A stretch of DNA of 64,000 nt from an uncultured Flavobacteriaceae bacterium (GCA_947497145.1 CANMFQ010000017.1:34375-98374), one strand, 5' to 3'; positions 1 to 9,242 are shown, counted from the stretch's first letter. The notes: generated by a model from the sequence alone, not told the origin. Program-made: numbers and translations.

Positions 1-776
1 GTGATAAGCGAAAAATTTTAGAGCTCTCAGAGCGCAACGCTAAGTTCTTTAGACAAGAGCGTTTTAAGCAAATTATGATTATTGATCCTGACAGGCATAC
101 CAATCGCATCATGGCACAGATGAAGAAAGACATTCGTCTTTCGCAAGAGCCAAGGCATATTGAGTGTTTTGATAACAGTAATATTCAAGGAAGTAATCCT
201 GTGGCTGCTTGTGTAGTTTTTAAGAACGGAAAGCCTTCAAAAAAAGAGTATCGTCATTTTAATATAAAAACGGTTGATGGTCCTGATGATTTTGCTTCAA
301 TGGAAGAGGTGGTTTTTAGGCGGTATAAAAGATTATTGGCTGAAGAGCAGCCGTTGCCACAGCTTATCGTTATTGATGGTGGTAAAGGGCAGTTGTCATC
401 AGCCTTAAAAAGTCTTGATGCTTTGGGTTTACGGGGAAAAATTGCTATTATAGGTATCGCAAAGCGATTGGAAGAAATTTATTTTCCTGAAGACCCAATA
501 CCTTTGTATTTAGATAAGAAATCAGAAAGTTTAAAGATAATTCAACAATTACGAAATGAAGCACACCGTTTTGGTATTACCTTTCACAGAAATAAAAGGA
601 GTAAAGCGGCAATTAATTCAGAATTGGAACGTATTGATGGTATCGGAGAAAAGACTGCCCAAGAATTGTTGAAAGCTTTTAAGTCTGTAAAACGAATTAA
701 AGAAGCCTCTGTTGAAAATCTTGCAGAAATTGTAGGTGTATCAAGAGCAAGTAAAATTTATGAAACGTTTCATTAA
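1..776 (+). CDS. uvrC: UvrABC system protein C, C-terminal part (5' end outside window)
   Basis: This is the C-terminal part of the excinuclease subunit that makes the incisions in nucleotide excision repair. The frame is already open at base 3, so the N-terminal GIY-YIG nuclease domain lies outside the window. Visible are the UvrC homology region with its RNase H-like endonuclease fold (ECFDNSNIQGSNPVAACVVF, then FKSVKRIKEA further on) and the LIVIDGGKGQL block carrying a conserved Asp. A C-terminal helix-hairpin-helix pair follows (IDGIGEKTAQELL, then VGVSRASKIYE). The TAA stop is followed with no gap by the ATG of the patatin gene, so the two are probably co-transcribed. Identity rests on strong recognition of the UvrC C-terminal signature; incompleteness is due only to the window edge. 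Confidence 0.96.
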   Translation, partial: DKRKILELSERNAKFFRQERFKQIMIIDPDRHTNRIMAQMKKDIRLSQEPRHIECFDNSNIQGSNPVAACVVFKNGKPSKKEYRHFNIKTVDGPDDFASMEEVVFRRYKRLLAEEQPLPQLIVIDGGKGQLSSALKSLDALGLRGKIAIIGIAKRLEEIYFPEDPIPLYLDKKSESLKIIQQLRNEAHRFGITFHRNKRSKAAINSELERIDGIGEKTAQELLKAFKSVKRIKEASVENLAEIVGVSRASKIYETFH

Positions 777-3074
777 ATGATAAAGACGTTAGTAGCAATG
801 TTAAGATATATGTTTTTTATCTTTTTAGTAGGATGTTCTTTTGCGGTTCAAGCGCAGGGGCAACGCGAAAAAAAAGACCTCAAAGTAGGGCTAGTTTTAA
901 GCGGCGGTGGAGCAAAGGGACTGGCACATATTGGAGCGCTAAAGGTTATTGAGGAAGCGGGAGTGAAAATTGATTATATAGGAGGTACTAGCATGGGGGC
1001 TATCATTGGCGCACTCTATGCTTCAGGCTATTCGGCAGCTCAGCTCGATTCTATTTTTAAGGCAACAGATTTTTTGAATTTAATTCAAGATAACTTACCG
1101 CGTAATGCAAAGACATTTTACGAAAAAGAAGATTCAGAAAGATATGCAATTACCTTGCCTTTTGACGATTTTAAAATATCAGTGCCACCAGCGTACTCTG
1201 GAGGGCAAAATGTGTATAACGAGTTGGTAAGATTGTTATATCACGTTAAAGATGTTAAAGACTTTAGTCAACTTACCATACCGTTTTTATGTATCGCTAC
1301 CAATGTAGAAACAGGCGAAGAAATTGTTTTAGATAAGGGGTATTTGCCTGAGGCAATTATTGCCAGCGGTACAGTGCCTTCTCTTTTTGAACCTGCTATT
1401 ATAGATGGTAATGTGTTAATAGATGGCGGTGTAGTGAATAACTATCCTATTGAAGAAATAAAAGCTTTAGGAGCCGATATTATTATTGGAGTAGATGTAC
1501 AACACGAGCTTTCAAAGCGTGAAGAGTTATCATCAGCTACTGAGATTCTTTTGCAAATCAACAATTTTAGAGCAGCAGAAGCGATGCATGAAAAGTCTAA
1601 AAAGACTGATATTTATATTCATCCAGATATGAGTGATTATTCTATTTTAGATTTTGATCAAGGCACTACCATTATTCGTATGGGCGAAACTGCTGCGCGA
1701 TTGAATTACACAGCGTTAAAAAAACTGTCTGGAAAACAAGGAGATGTCAAATCCAATATTAAAACAGTTAAATATAGTGATACGTTAATTGTAAATCGCC
1801 TGCTAATTTCTGGTAATAATTTATCGCATTCAAGAAGTTACATAAAAGGAAAATTACGGTTTAACCTTGGAAAAAAAATTACATTTCAAAAATTACAACA
1901 AGGTATTAGCAACCTTTCTGCAACTGGCGATTTTCGTACTATTCGTTACCAGCTTGTCTCTAATGGAGAAGGAGAAGATTTAGTTTTGCGCCTTGACGAG
2001 GATCCTGTTAAAACATTTATTAGGTTGGGAGCGCATTATGATGATCTTTTTAAGAGTGCTGCAATAATCAATCTTACTCGAAAAAGTCTTTTAATGAATG
2101 ATGATGTCGCCTCTATGGATTTTATTTTAGGTGATAACGTACGATATAATTTTGAGTACTATCTTGATAAGGGTTCTTATTGGAGTTTTGGTATTAATTC
2201 GAGATTTAGTGATTTTGAGAAAGACATTGACTTTGATATTATTCGCAAGAACTATGATGTTCAAAACGTGGGTAATGTAAATAAAATTAGTCTTGAGGTT
2301 ACTGATGTAACAAATCAACTGTATGTGCAAACAGTATGGCAAGAAGAATTTGCTTTTACGGCAGGGCTAGAGTTTAAATACTTGAAATATGGAACACGAA
2401 CATTAGCTGATTTAGTTGATGAAAACAATATCGGTTCTACCGCCACTATTGTTGGTTCAAATGGAAGAACACTGTTTGAGAAAAGTAATTTTTATAGTAC
2501 ATATGGTAAGCTTACATTAGATACCTATGATGATAAATATTTTCCCAAACGAGGACTTTATTTTGATAGCGATTTTCATTTGTACTTACTGTCTTCTGAT
2601 TTTAATGACAACTTCAAGGAATTTTCGGTAAGTACTGCAAAAATAGGGGGTGCATTTACTTTTTTTAATAATTTGTCTTTAAATTTAGAAACCGAAGGTG
2701 GTTTTAAGCTTGGAACTTCTGGTGTTACTTCTTTCGATTTTACTTTAGGGGGTTTTGGTACCAATCCTATCAATAATTACGTTTCATTTTTGGGACATGA
2801 TTTTCTTTCGCTATCAGGTAATAGTTTTGTAAAAGCTTATGGAAGATTGGATTTTGAAATGACACCAAAAAACCATCTATTATTTGCTGCCAATTTTGCA
2901 AATGTTGATGATGATCTGTTTAGAACTGGAGAATGGTTTACTTTGCCTAATTATTCTGGTTATGCCCTTGGCTATGGTTTAGAATCTTACATTGGCCCTA
3001 TTCAAGTGTTGTATTCATGGTCTCCTGAAGTTGAGAAAGGTGGTTTCTTTTTTAGCGTAGGATATTGGTTTTAA
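777..3074 (+). CDS. Patatin-like phospholipase fused to POTRA and outer-membrane barrel
   Basis: A secreted lipid acyl hydrolase carried on its own outer-membrane barrel. Residues 1-27 form a signal peptide. The patatin domain spans about 35-240, with the oxyanion glycine loop GGGAKG (43-48), nucleophile Ser72 in GTSMG and catalytic Asp216 in DGG. One POTRA-like segment follows at about 335-400. The rest is a BamA/D15-type beta-barrel ending in an aromatic residue (FSVGYWF), as expected for a BAM-recognised strand. The architecture matches PlpD-like type Vd autotransporters, which are common in Bacteroidota. The ATG begins directly after the uvrC stop. The true substrate (phospholipid or other acyl ester) cannot be read from sequence. 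Confidence 0.9.
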   Translation: MIKTLVAMLRYMFFIFLVGCSFAVQAQGQREKKDLKVGLVLSGGGAKGLAHIGALKVIEEAGVKIDYIGGTSMGAIIGALYASGYSAAQLDSIFKATDFLNLIQDNLPRNAKTFYEKEDSERYAITLPFDDFKISVPPAYSGGQNVYNELVRLLYHVKDVKDFSQLTIPFLCIATNVETGEEIVLDKGYLPEAIIASGTVPSLFEPAIIDGNVLIDGGVVNNYPIEEIKALGADIIIGVDVQHELSKREELSSATEILLQINNFRAAEAMHEKSKKTDIYIHPDMSDYSILDFDQGTTIIRMGETAARLNYTALKKLSGKQGDVKSNIKTVKYSDTLIVNRLLISGNNLSHSRSYIKGKLRFNLGKKITFQKLQQGISNLSATGDFRTIRYQLVSNGEGEDLVLRLDEDPVKTFIRLGAHYDDLFKSAAIINLTRKSLLMNDDVASMDFILGDNVRYNFEYYLDKGSYWSFGINSRFSDFEKDIDFDIIRKNYDVQNVGNVNKISLEVTDVTNQLYVQTVWQEEFAFTAGLEFKYLKYGTRTLADLVDENNIGSTATIVGSNGRTLFEKSNFYSTYGKLTLDTYDDKYFPKRGLYFDSDFHLYLLSSDFNDNFKEFSVSTAKIGGAFTFFNNLSLNLETEGGFKLGTSGVTSFDFTLGGFGTNPINNYVSFLGHDFLSLSGNSFVKAYGRLDFEMTPKNHLLFAANFANVDDDLFRTGEWFTLPNYSGYALGYGLESYIGPIQVLYSWSPEVEKGGFFFSVGYWF

Positions 3075-3350
3075 ATACGTTTTGTTGTGGTTATTTGTTA
3101 ATTGCACTGAATTTTAAAGTACTCTTCATTATATTTTTAGATATTTGCATAGCTACAAGAACCATTAGAGGTGATGAAATTAAGAGTTGATATAACGGCC
3201 CATCTTAGGGCGATGTGGTAACAAGACCATATATTTTTGAATGTCGTAGACATGTTGAACAACCTTCAGCGTTTGCGAAAAACCTTTATATGCAGCTAAA
3301 ATTGCATATAACAATTGTAAAAAAAATCAATTCAATAAATAATAAATCAC

Positions 3351-4514
3351 ATGGCAGCAGAAATAAAAAATCTAAAAGATTTAAAAAATACAGAGTACTC
3401 ACTTAAAAAGCTATTTAAAGAAGCTGAAGACTTTTTGCCACTTCTAGGCACTGATTACGTCGAGCTTTATGTGGGTAATGCAAAGCAATCGGCACACTTT
3501 TATAAAACAGCTTTGGGTTTTCAATCAGAGGCCTATGCAGGACTTGAAACAGGATTAAAAGATAGAGTTTCTTATGTATTAAGACAAGATAAAATACGAT
3601 TGGTACTTACCACTCCTTTGGTGAAAGACGGTGAAATCAATAAACATATAAATGATCATGGTGATGGTGTAAAAGTCGTGGCACTATGGGTTGATGATGC
3701 TACAAAAGCTTTTGAAGAAACAACTAAAAGAGGTGCTAAACCTTATTTGAAGCCTACTCGTGAAGAAGATGAGCATGGTTACGTTGTTCGTTCAGGTATT
3801 TACACCTACGGAGAAACTGTTCACATGTTTGTTGAGCGTAAAAACTACACAGGAATCTTTTTGCCAGGCTATAAAAAATGGGAGTCACACTATAACCCAG
3901 AACCCGTAGGATTGAAATTTATCGATCATATGGTAGGTAATGTGGATTGGGGCGAAATGAATAAATGGTGTAAATTTTATGGAGAAGTTATGGGTTTTGC
4001 TCAAATAGTTTCTTTTGTAGATGATGATATTGCTACCGAGTATACCGCACTCATGAGCAAGGTGATGAGTAATGGAAATGGAAGAGTGAAATTTCCAATA
4101 AATGAACCAGCAAAAGGGAAAAAGAAATCTCAAATTGAAGAATATTTAGATTTTTATAACGGACCAGGAGTACAGCATATGGCATTGGCAACTGATGATA
4201 TTGTTGCCACAGTATCTGCAATGCGTGCTAGAGGTGTAGAATTTTTGTACGTACCTGAATCTTATTATGATGATTTATTAGAACGCGTTGGCGAAATTGA
4301 TGAAGATGTTGAGGTTTTAAAAAAGCATGGTATTCTTATAGACCGTGATGAAGAAGGGTACTTATTACAGTTATTTACTAAAACCATAGTAGATAGGCCA
4401 ACACTATTTATTGAAATTATTCAACGAAAGGGTGCTCAGTCATTTGGAGTAGGTAATTTTAAGGCGCTTTTTGAGGCTATTGAACGTGAGCAAGAAGCCC
4501 GCGGAACCCTCTAA
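3351..4514 (+). CDS. hppD: 4-hydroxyphenylpyruvate dioxygenase
   Basis: Converts 4-hydroxyphenylpyruvate to homogentisate, the second step of tyrosine catabolism, using non-haem Fe(II). At 387 aa it has the usual length and the two vicinal-oxygen-chelate halves of the family. The iron ligands are visible as His193 (FIDHMVGNV), His276 (GVQHMAL) and Glu355 (LFIEIIQRKG). The C-terminal helix that gates the active site is present. The gene stands alone: homogentisate dioxygenase and fumarylacetoacetase are not in this window. A tryptophan dioxygenase gene lies 1.6 kb downstream, suggesting a local cluster for aromatic amino acid breakdown. Cytosolic. The ATG fits the family N-terminus. Confidence 0.96.
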   Translation: MAAEIKNLKDLKNTEYSLKKLFKEAEDFLPLLGTDYVELYVGNAKQSAHFYKTALGFQSEAYAGLETGLKDRVSYVLRQDKIRLVLTTPLVKDGEINKHINDHGDGVKVVALWVDDATKAFEETTKRGAKPYLKPTREEDEHGYVVRSGIYTYGETVHMFVERKNYTGIFLPGYKKWESHYNPEPVGLKFIDHMVGNVDWGEMNKWCKFYGEVMGFAQIVSFVDDDIATEYTALMSKVMSNGNGRVKFPINEPAKGKKKSQIEEYLDFYNGPGVQHMALATDDIVATVSAMRARGVEFLYVPESYYDDLLERVGEIDEDVEVLKKHGILIDRDEEGYLLQLFTKTIVDRPTLFIEIIQRKGAQSFGVGNFKALFEAIEREQEARGTL

Positions 4515-4623
4515 AAATGGTTTTTTTCTTAACAAATTCCTAATTTTAGATCAACTATCTTATATTACTGTTAAGAGATAAGTTAAAGTAAGTTAAAACC
4601 AATTACAAGCCTTTATTATGTAT

Positions 4624-4631
4624 TAAATTTG
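4624..4631 (+). promoter_or_regulatory. Candidate -7 promoter box (TAAATTTG) for a small RNA
   Basis: TAAATTTG matches the Bacteroidota -7 consensus TAnnTTTG and sits about 6 bases before a hairpin that starts a possible 100-nt transcript. No clear TTG -33 element is present at the expected spacing, so the call is tentative. Confidence 0.4.
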
Positions 4632-4636
4632 TACTC

Positions 4637-4738
4637 GCAAGGGGTGGTTCCCTTGCAGCTTTAAGTATTGGTTTTTCATAATTTAAAGTTTGGTTGGTTA
4701 TTTAGGAAAAGCCTGGTTTTTAAACCAGGCTTTTTTTT
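4637..4738 (+). ncRNA. Candidate small non-coding RNA
   Basis: A roughly 100-nt unit between hppD and the DUF3108 gene. It opens with a 7-bp hairpin (GCAAGGG at 4637-4643 with CCCTTGC at 4650-4656) and has a U-rich middle. It closes with a strong intrinsic terminator (GCCTGGTTT at 4711-4719 with AAACCAGGC at 4722-4730, then eight T). A TAnnTTTG box lies just upstream at 4624-4631. An alternative, longer transcript is possible, because AAAACCAAT at 4595-4603 is complementary to ATTGGTTTT at 4667-4675. The unit has no plausible open reading frame. The terminator could instead simply end hppD, but it lies about 190 bases past that stop and behind a second hairpin. No known RNA family is claimed. 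Confidence 0.45.
4707..4738 (+). terminator. Intrinsic terminator
   Basis: A 9-bp perfect inverted repeat (4711-4719 / 4722-4730), flanked by A on the left and followed by eight T. It ends either hppD or the candidate small RNA. Confidence 0.8.
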
Positions 4739-5036
4739 GCAGTTCGTTGAACCCCAGTTGTATGGTGTTGAGCTTAGTTGGGTGACTTAGAAATAACAAG
4801 CTGTTGTGTAATTGAATAAACGGTTTGGGTGATCTGATACTTAACCTTACAAGCTTGAAATAATTTTAGATTTTACAGCAAAATATAAAGAGTGCTTTAG
4901 GTGATGTATTGTTCACCTGCTTTTATTATTTATGAAAGCTACAATACTTTGGAATAAATATTGTTTAAGTAATAGTGAATTCTAGAAATATTTAGAATGC
5001 AATTAGTAATATTGTTGTAATAACCAAGCTGAAACT

Positions 5037-5816
5037 ATGAATAAAACGCTGTCCATCCTTTTTTTGTTTTTTGCATTTCTTGTAAGCGCTCAAGAAACAG
5101 AATCTACCTTTGAACCAGGCGAATGGCTTAAGTTTCGTTTGCATTACGGCTTCTTAAATGCTAGTTATGCTACTTTGCATGTGAAATCTGATAACATAAA
5201 CGGTATACCAGTTTATCATGTTGTGGGTAAAGGTAAAACAACAGGTTGGGCAAGTGTATTTTTTAAAGTAGATGATACCTATGAAAGTTATTTTGGTAAA
5301 AAAGATGGGAAGCCATACAAGTTTGTGCGCAAAATTAATGAAGGCGGGTATACCAAAGACTTGGAAATTGACTTTAATTACGATGAGAAAAAAGCAGTTT
5401 TAAATGATAAAAAGCATAAGAAAAAGATCAACCTAGCTTTAGAAGACAGTATTCAGGATTTAGTCTCTGCCTTTTATTATTTGAGAAATAACTACAAAAC
5501 AGATAGTTTAGAGGTTGGTAAATCTATTACAATGAAAATGCTGTATGATGAAGATGGCGTTTTTAATTTTAAGCTCAAATATTTAGGAAAAGAGGTGCTT
5601 AAAACCAAGTTTGGTAAAGTTGAATGTCATAAATTTCGACCCTACGTGCAGTCGGGTCGTGTTTTTAAAGAACAAGAAAGCCTTTCTTTATGGGTGAGCA
5701 ATGATAGAAATAGAATACCCATTCGCATAAGTGCCGATTTGGCTGTAGGTGCAATAAAGGCTGATTTAGATGGCTATAACGGTTTAAAGCACCAGTTTAA
5801 AATTATCATGGATTAA
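5037..5816 (+). CDS. DUF3108 domain secreted protein
   Basis: A 259-aa exported protein with an 18-residue signal peptide ending at Ser-Ala-Gln. The mature part matches the DUF3108 pattern: FEPGEWLKFRLHYGFLNAS near the start, then a beta-rich body with FKVDDTYESYF, and a late LWVSNDRNRIPIRIS motif. Members of this family are periplasmic or outer-membrane-associated beta-sandwich proteins of unknown function and are widespread in Bacteroidota. It stands between the candidate small RNA and tryptophan dioxygenase, on the same strand, with a terminator directly after it (5904-5942), so it is probably monocistronic. No enzymatic residues can be pointed to. Confidence 0.85.
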   Translation: MNKTLSILFLFFAFLVSAQETESTFEPGEWLKFRLHYGFLNASYATLHVKSDNINGIPVYHVVGKGKTTGWASVFFKVDDTYESYFGKKDGKPYKFVRKINEGGYTKDLEIDFNYDEKKAVLNDKKHKKKINLALEDSIQDLVSAFYYLRNNYKTDSLEVGKSITMKMLYDEDGVFNFKLKYLGKEVLKTKFGKVECHKFRPYVQSGRVFKEQESLSLWVSNDRNRIPIRISADLAVGAIKADLDGYNGLKHQFKIIMD

Positions 5817-5903
5817 TGTACGTTGCTCTAGGCTGCTTTTAGGCGGTAGAAAATATGCTTAAATAAGCGCTTAGTGCATAACGTAAAATAACAATATGCT
5901 TGT

Positions 5904-5942
5904 ACCCACTTACAATATAAAAGATGTAATGTGGGTTTTTTG
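5904..5942 (+). terminator. Intrinsic terminator after the DUF3108 gene
   Basis: ACCCACTTACA (5904-5914) pairs with TGTAATGTGGGT (5924-5935) with a one-base bulge, and six T follow. Confidence 0.8.
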
Positions 5943-5994
5943 TTTGCTAGTGTTCTTTATGCCGTTATCAATTTTTCATTAAAAAATCTTTACG

Positions 5995-6002
5995 TAGCTT
6001 TG
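5995..6002 (+). promoter_or_regulatory. Candidate -7 box (TAGCTTTG) for tryptophan dioxygenase
   Basis: Matches TAnnTTTG and lies about 85 bases before the start codon. There is no clear -33 TTG at the right distance, so this is weak. Confidence 0.3.
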
Positions 6003-6088
6003 GCATTGTATAGAATTGTTGCCTCATTTTACTATTTGGGTGTTTTTGACAAGATGCTAAATAATATGGCAAGTAGAAAAAGTGATAT

Positions 6089-7051
6089 ATGAAGAAAAGA
6101 GAAAAGATTGATTCTCAAATCTTAAAACTTGAAGAAAAATATAAAGATTCAGGCCAAGATTTAAGCTCATATTTAGATGGTTTGTTGTACCAACGTTACC
6201 TTACCTATTGGGATTATATTCATCTCGATACCCTGTTAAGTTTACAAGTTCCAAGAACCTATTTTCCCGATGAGGAGATTTTCATCATGTATCATCAAAT
6301 TACCGAGCTTTATTTTAAGCTTATTTTACATGAGCAAAAGCAGTTGGTAGATGATAAGTCACAAAATTTAGATTTTTTTATTGAAAAAGCACGCCGCATT
6401 AATAGCTATTTTCAAGCGTTAATTTCGTCGTTCAGCATTATGATTAAAGGGATGGAGCGTGCCCAGTTTTTACAGTATCGTATGGCATTGCTTCCGGCTA
6501 GTGGGTTTCAATCGGTTCAGTACAGAATGATTGAGTTATATGCAACGGGGATGGAGAATTTAGCACATCATACCCAGCGTGACAAGCTTTCTGCTGAAGA
6601 TAGTATAGAAGAGCTTTATGAGCATATCTATTGGAAAAAAGGCGCTACTGATGTTGCAACAGGTGAAAAGACTTTAACTTTAAAGCAATTTGAATATCGT
6701 TATACGCCACGTTTAATACGTATTGCAAAACAAGTGCAGAACAATACTATATGGAGTAAGTATTTAAAGCTAAAGCCCGAAAAGCAAGATAATAAAGAGC
6801 TTATAGATGCGTTAAAGACTTTAGATATGAATGCCAATGTGAATTGGCCATTGATGCACATGGGCTCTGCACATCGATATCTTGCAAAAGATAAAGAAGA
6901 AATAGATGCCACAGGAGGTACAAATTGGAAAGAATATTTACCGCCAAGTTTTCAAAAAGTAATATTCTTTCCAGACCTATATACTAAAGAAGAGTTAAAT
7001 AACTGGGGAAAGCAATGGGTAGACCATATCTTTAATCCGGATAAAGTATAG
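6089..7051 (+). CDS. kynA: Tryptophan 2,3-dioxygenase
   Basis: Haem enzyme that opens the indole ring of tryptophan to N-formylkynurenine, the first step of the kynurenine route. The 320-aa protein has the family landmarks. These are the substrate-pocket segment FIMYHQITELYFKL (65-78), the QSVQYRMIE stretch near 141-149 (the F-Q-S-x-Q-[YF]-R-x-[IL]-E signature), a candidate haem-ligand His262 in MGSAHRYL, and the TGGT loop (275-278). An M23 lipoprotein gene follows after 11 bases and probably shares the transcript. Together with hppD upstream it indicates oxidative use of aromatic amino acids. No kynureninase or formamidase is visible here. Confidence 0.95.
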   Translation: MKKREKIDSQILKLEEKYKDSGQDLSSYLDGLLYQRYLTYWDYIHLDTLLSLQVPRTYFPDEEIFIMYHQITELYFKLILHEQKQLVDDKSQNLDFFIEKARRINSYFQALISSFSIMIKGMERAQFLQYRMALLPASGFQSVQYRMIELYATGMENLAHHTQRDKLSAEDSIEELYEHIYWKKGATDVATGEKTLTLKQFEYRYTPRLIRIAKQVQNNTIWSKYLKLKPEKQDNKELIDALKTLDMNANVNWPLMHMGSAHRYLAKDKEEIDATGGTNWKEYLPPSFQKVIFFPDLYTKEELNNWGKQWVDHIFNPDKV

Positions 7052-7062
7052 CAAATAATATA

Positions 7063-8343
7063 ATGAATAAATTTTGGGGCGTTCTTTTTTTAACTAGTAT
7101 TTTTTTTTCATGCAAAGAAAATAGTGCGACTAAGGTAGAGGTTACCAATGCGTTAGCATCAATAGCAACTATTGAAAAACCAAAGGTGAAATTTGGTTTT
7201 AATCTTGACGAGTTTACCGTAGAGCAAGATACCGTTAAAAACGGGGATAGCTTTGGTGAATTAATGCTTAAGAATAAGGTAGATTATCCAAAGATTGCTA
7301 AGCTATCCGAAGAATTTAAAGATACGTTTGATGTTCGAAAAATTCGTGTCGGTAAGCCGTATATGATTTTAAAATCAAAAGATACCGCAGAAACTGCCCA
7401 AGTGTTTATATACGAAAATGACCGCATTAATTATACAGTGGTTGATTTGCGTGACAGTGTTTCGGCATATACCGATAAGAAAGAAGTGAAATACGTAGAA
7501 CGAGAAGCTTCAGGAGTTATTGAAACCTCTTTGTCTGAAGCTATTCTTGCTCAGGGTATTGATTATAATGTAACTAACAATTTATCTGAAGTATATGCTT
7601 GGACAATTGATTTTTTCAGGCTTCAAAAAGGGGATAAATTTAAAGTGATCTATAAAGAAAAGTATATTAACGATTCTATTTATGCAGGAGCAGGTCCTAT
7701 AGAAGCTGCTTATTTTGAGCATAACGGAAGACCAATTTATGCTTTTGCTTATGAAAGTGACTCGTTAAAAGTTGGGGTTGATTATTATGATGAAGCCGCA
7801 AATAATTTGCGTAGAACTTTTTTGAGAGCGCCTGTTCAGTTTAGTCGCATTTCTTCACGCTATAACTTAAAGCGTAGAATTCGCTACTATGGAAATAAAA
7901 TTCGCCCTCATAAAGGTACAGATTATGCTGCGCCAAGAGGTACACCTATAATGGCTACAGCTGATGGTACAGTTGTAGAGTCAACTAGGCGAGGTGGTAA
8001 TGGAAAATATGTAAAAATACGGCACAACGCAACTTACAGCACACAGTACCTGCACATGAAAAATCAAAATGTAAAGAAAGGGCAGTATGTGAGACAAGGT
8101 GATGTCATTGGTTGGATAGGTATGACTGGCAATACTAGCGGCCCCCATGTATGTTATCGTTTTTGGAAAAATGGCAGACAAGTTGATCCCTTGCGTGAAG
8201 ATCTCCCCAAAGCTGAGCCTTTGTCTGAGTCTCTACAGCCAGCTTATTTTGCTCATATTACACCAATTAAAGATCAGTTAGATTGTATTCTATATCCTGA
8301 AAAACCTATAGATACCGAAGAAGATTTGGTTAGTTTGCCGTAG
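7063..8343 (+). CDS. M23 family metallopeptidase, lipoprotein
   Basis: An envelope protein that probably cuts or remodels peptidoglycan. The N-terminus is a lipoprotein signal with lipidation Cys17 (FFSC). Residues 50-105 resemble a LysM/OapA-like binding segment (VKNGDSFGELMLKNKVDYP). The C-terminal LytM domain keeps the zinc and catalytic residues: His283 and Asp287 (RPHKGTDYAAP), His331 (YLHM) and His362 (GPHVCYRF). It is therefore expected to be active, unlike degenerate EnvC-like members. It starts 11 bases after the tryptophan dioxygenase stop, so it is likely translated from the same mRNA, although no functional link is obvious. The length (426 aa) is typical. Confidence 0.92.
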   Translation: MNKFWGVLFLTSIFFSCKENSATKVEVTNALASIATIEKPKVKFGFNLDEFTVEQDTVKNGDSFGELMLKNKVDYPKIAKLSEEFKDTFDVRKIRVGKPYMILKSKDTAETAQVFIYENDRINYTVVDLRDSVSAYTDKKEVKYVEREASGVIETSLSEAILAQGIDYNVTNNLSEVYAWTIDFFRLQKGDKFKVIYKEKYINDSIYAGAGPIEAAYFEHNGRPIYAFAYESDSLKVGVDYYDEAANNLRRTFLRAPVQFSRISSRYNLKRRIRYYGNKIRPHKGTDYAAPRGTPIMATADGTVVESTRRGGNGKYVKIRHNATYSTQYLHMKNQNVKKGQYVRQGDVIGWIGMTGNTSGPHVCYRFWKNGRQVDPLREDLPKAEPLSESLQPAYFAHITPIKDQLDCILYPEKPIDTEEDLVSLP

Positions 8344-8552
8344 TAATTACCATGTGTATCCTAATTAGGCAATGTATTGTCTTTAAAAAACCTTCCTCAT
8401 TTGTGCGAATAGATCAATTTATCTGCGCTATTCTTTTGAGCAAAAATGATTAAATGTCATCTTTTGTTTCTAGGTATGATGATGTCATTATGTTTAGTTT
8501 GCGAATCGCATATTCTTGTTTTTTTGTATATTAGACAGGTAAATCAAATAAA

Positions 8553-9242
8553 ATGATTATGCGATTGTATTTAACGGTATTTATGCTGACTATGGCTTTT
8601 CAAGTTGTTTTAGGGCAAAACATGAATACATCAAAAGAAAAGACTCAAATAGAGTTAACTGAAATTTCAATTGTGGGTACTGTTGCCGATGCTGAATACA
8701 AGCCATTAAAAGGGGTGACTATATTTGTTGATTCGGTAAAAACTAAGGTAAAAACAAATAGAAAAGGGGAATTTTCTATTAGGGTACAACCTAATACAAA
8801 GGTAATTAGTGCTTTTTCTAAATTTGGTGGAATGTTGAGTCATACTTATTCAGGAGAAACTGTAATTAATTTTGTTTTTCCTAAAGATTATAAAATTATA
8901 AGTAAAAAAGAGCTTACTGCATTGGGGTATACTACAAAAACGTCCAAAAAACAATCAAAAAACTACAATAAATACCTTGATGTGTATCAATTGTTAGTTG
9001 CTGAATTTCCTGGTGTTACAGTTAATGGAAAGACTATACGGCTACGTGGTACTGCAAGTAATTCAATAAACCTTAGTCAAGATCCTTTGTTGCTTGTTAA
9101 TGGAGTTCAAGCGGAATCTATAGATTTTATTAGGCCACAAGATATAAAATCTATTAGAGTGATTAGAAATGAAGAAGCTTCATTCTATGGAGCACGTGGT
9201 TCCAATGGAGTAATAGTTATTCAGATGAAAGGTAGTGGTTGA
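8553..9242 (+). CDS. Plug-only TonB-receptor-like protein with carboxypeptidase-like domain
   Basis: A 229-aa exported protein with a signal peptide to about residue 21. A carboxypeptidase-regulatory-like beta-sandwich follows (about 38-110: VGTVADAEYKPLKGVTIFVD). The last 80 residues resemble the plug domain of SusC-type receptors: DPLLLVNGVQAE, the DIKSIRVIRNEEASFYGARG block and GVIVIQMK. The protein stops where a receptor would begin its barrel, and downstream bases show no barrel remnant in any frame. It therefore looks like a complete short family member rather than a fresh truncation. Function is unknown; it might act as a periplasmic partner of a TonB complex. An alternative ATG lies two codons downstream. 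Confidence 0.75.
   Translation: MIMRLYLTVFMLTMAFQVVLGQNMNTSKEKTQIELTEISIVGTVADAEYKPLKGVTIFVDSVKTKVKTNRKGEFSIRVQPNTKVISAFSKFGGMLSHTYSGETVINFVFPKDYKIISKKELTALGYTTKTSKKQSKNYNKYLDVYQLLVAEFPGVTVNGKTIRLRGTASNSINLSQDPLLLVNGVQAESIDFIRPQDIKSIRVIRNEEASFYGARGSNGVIVIQMKGSG

Noticed and set aside
3215..3406. 63-codon frame overlapping the start of hppD
   Set aside because: Basic, low-complexity translation that runs into a well-identified gene in another frame; no family signal.
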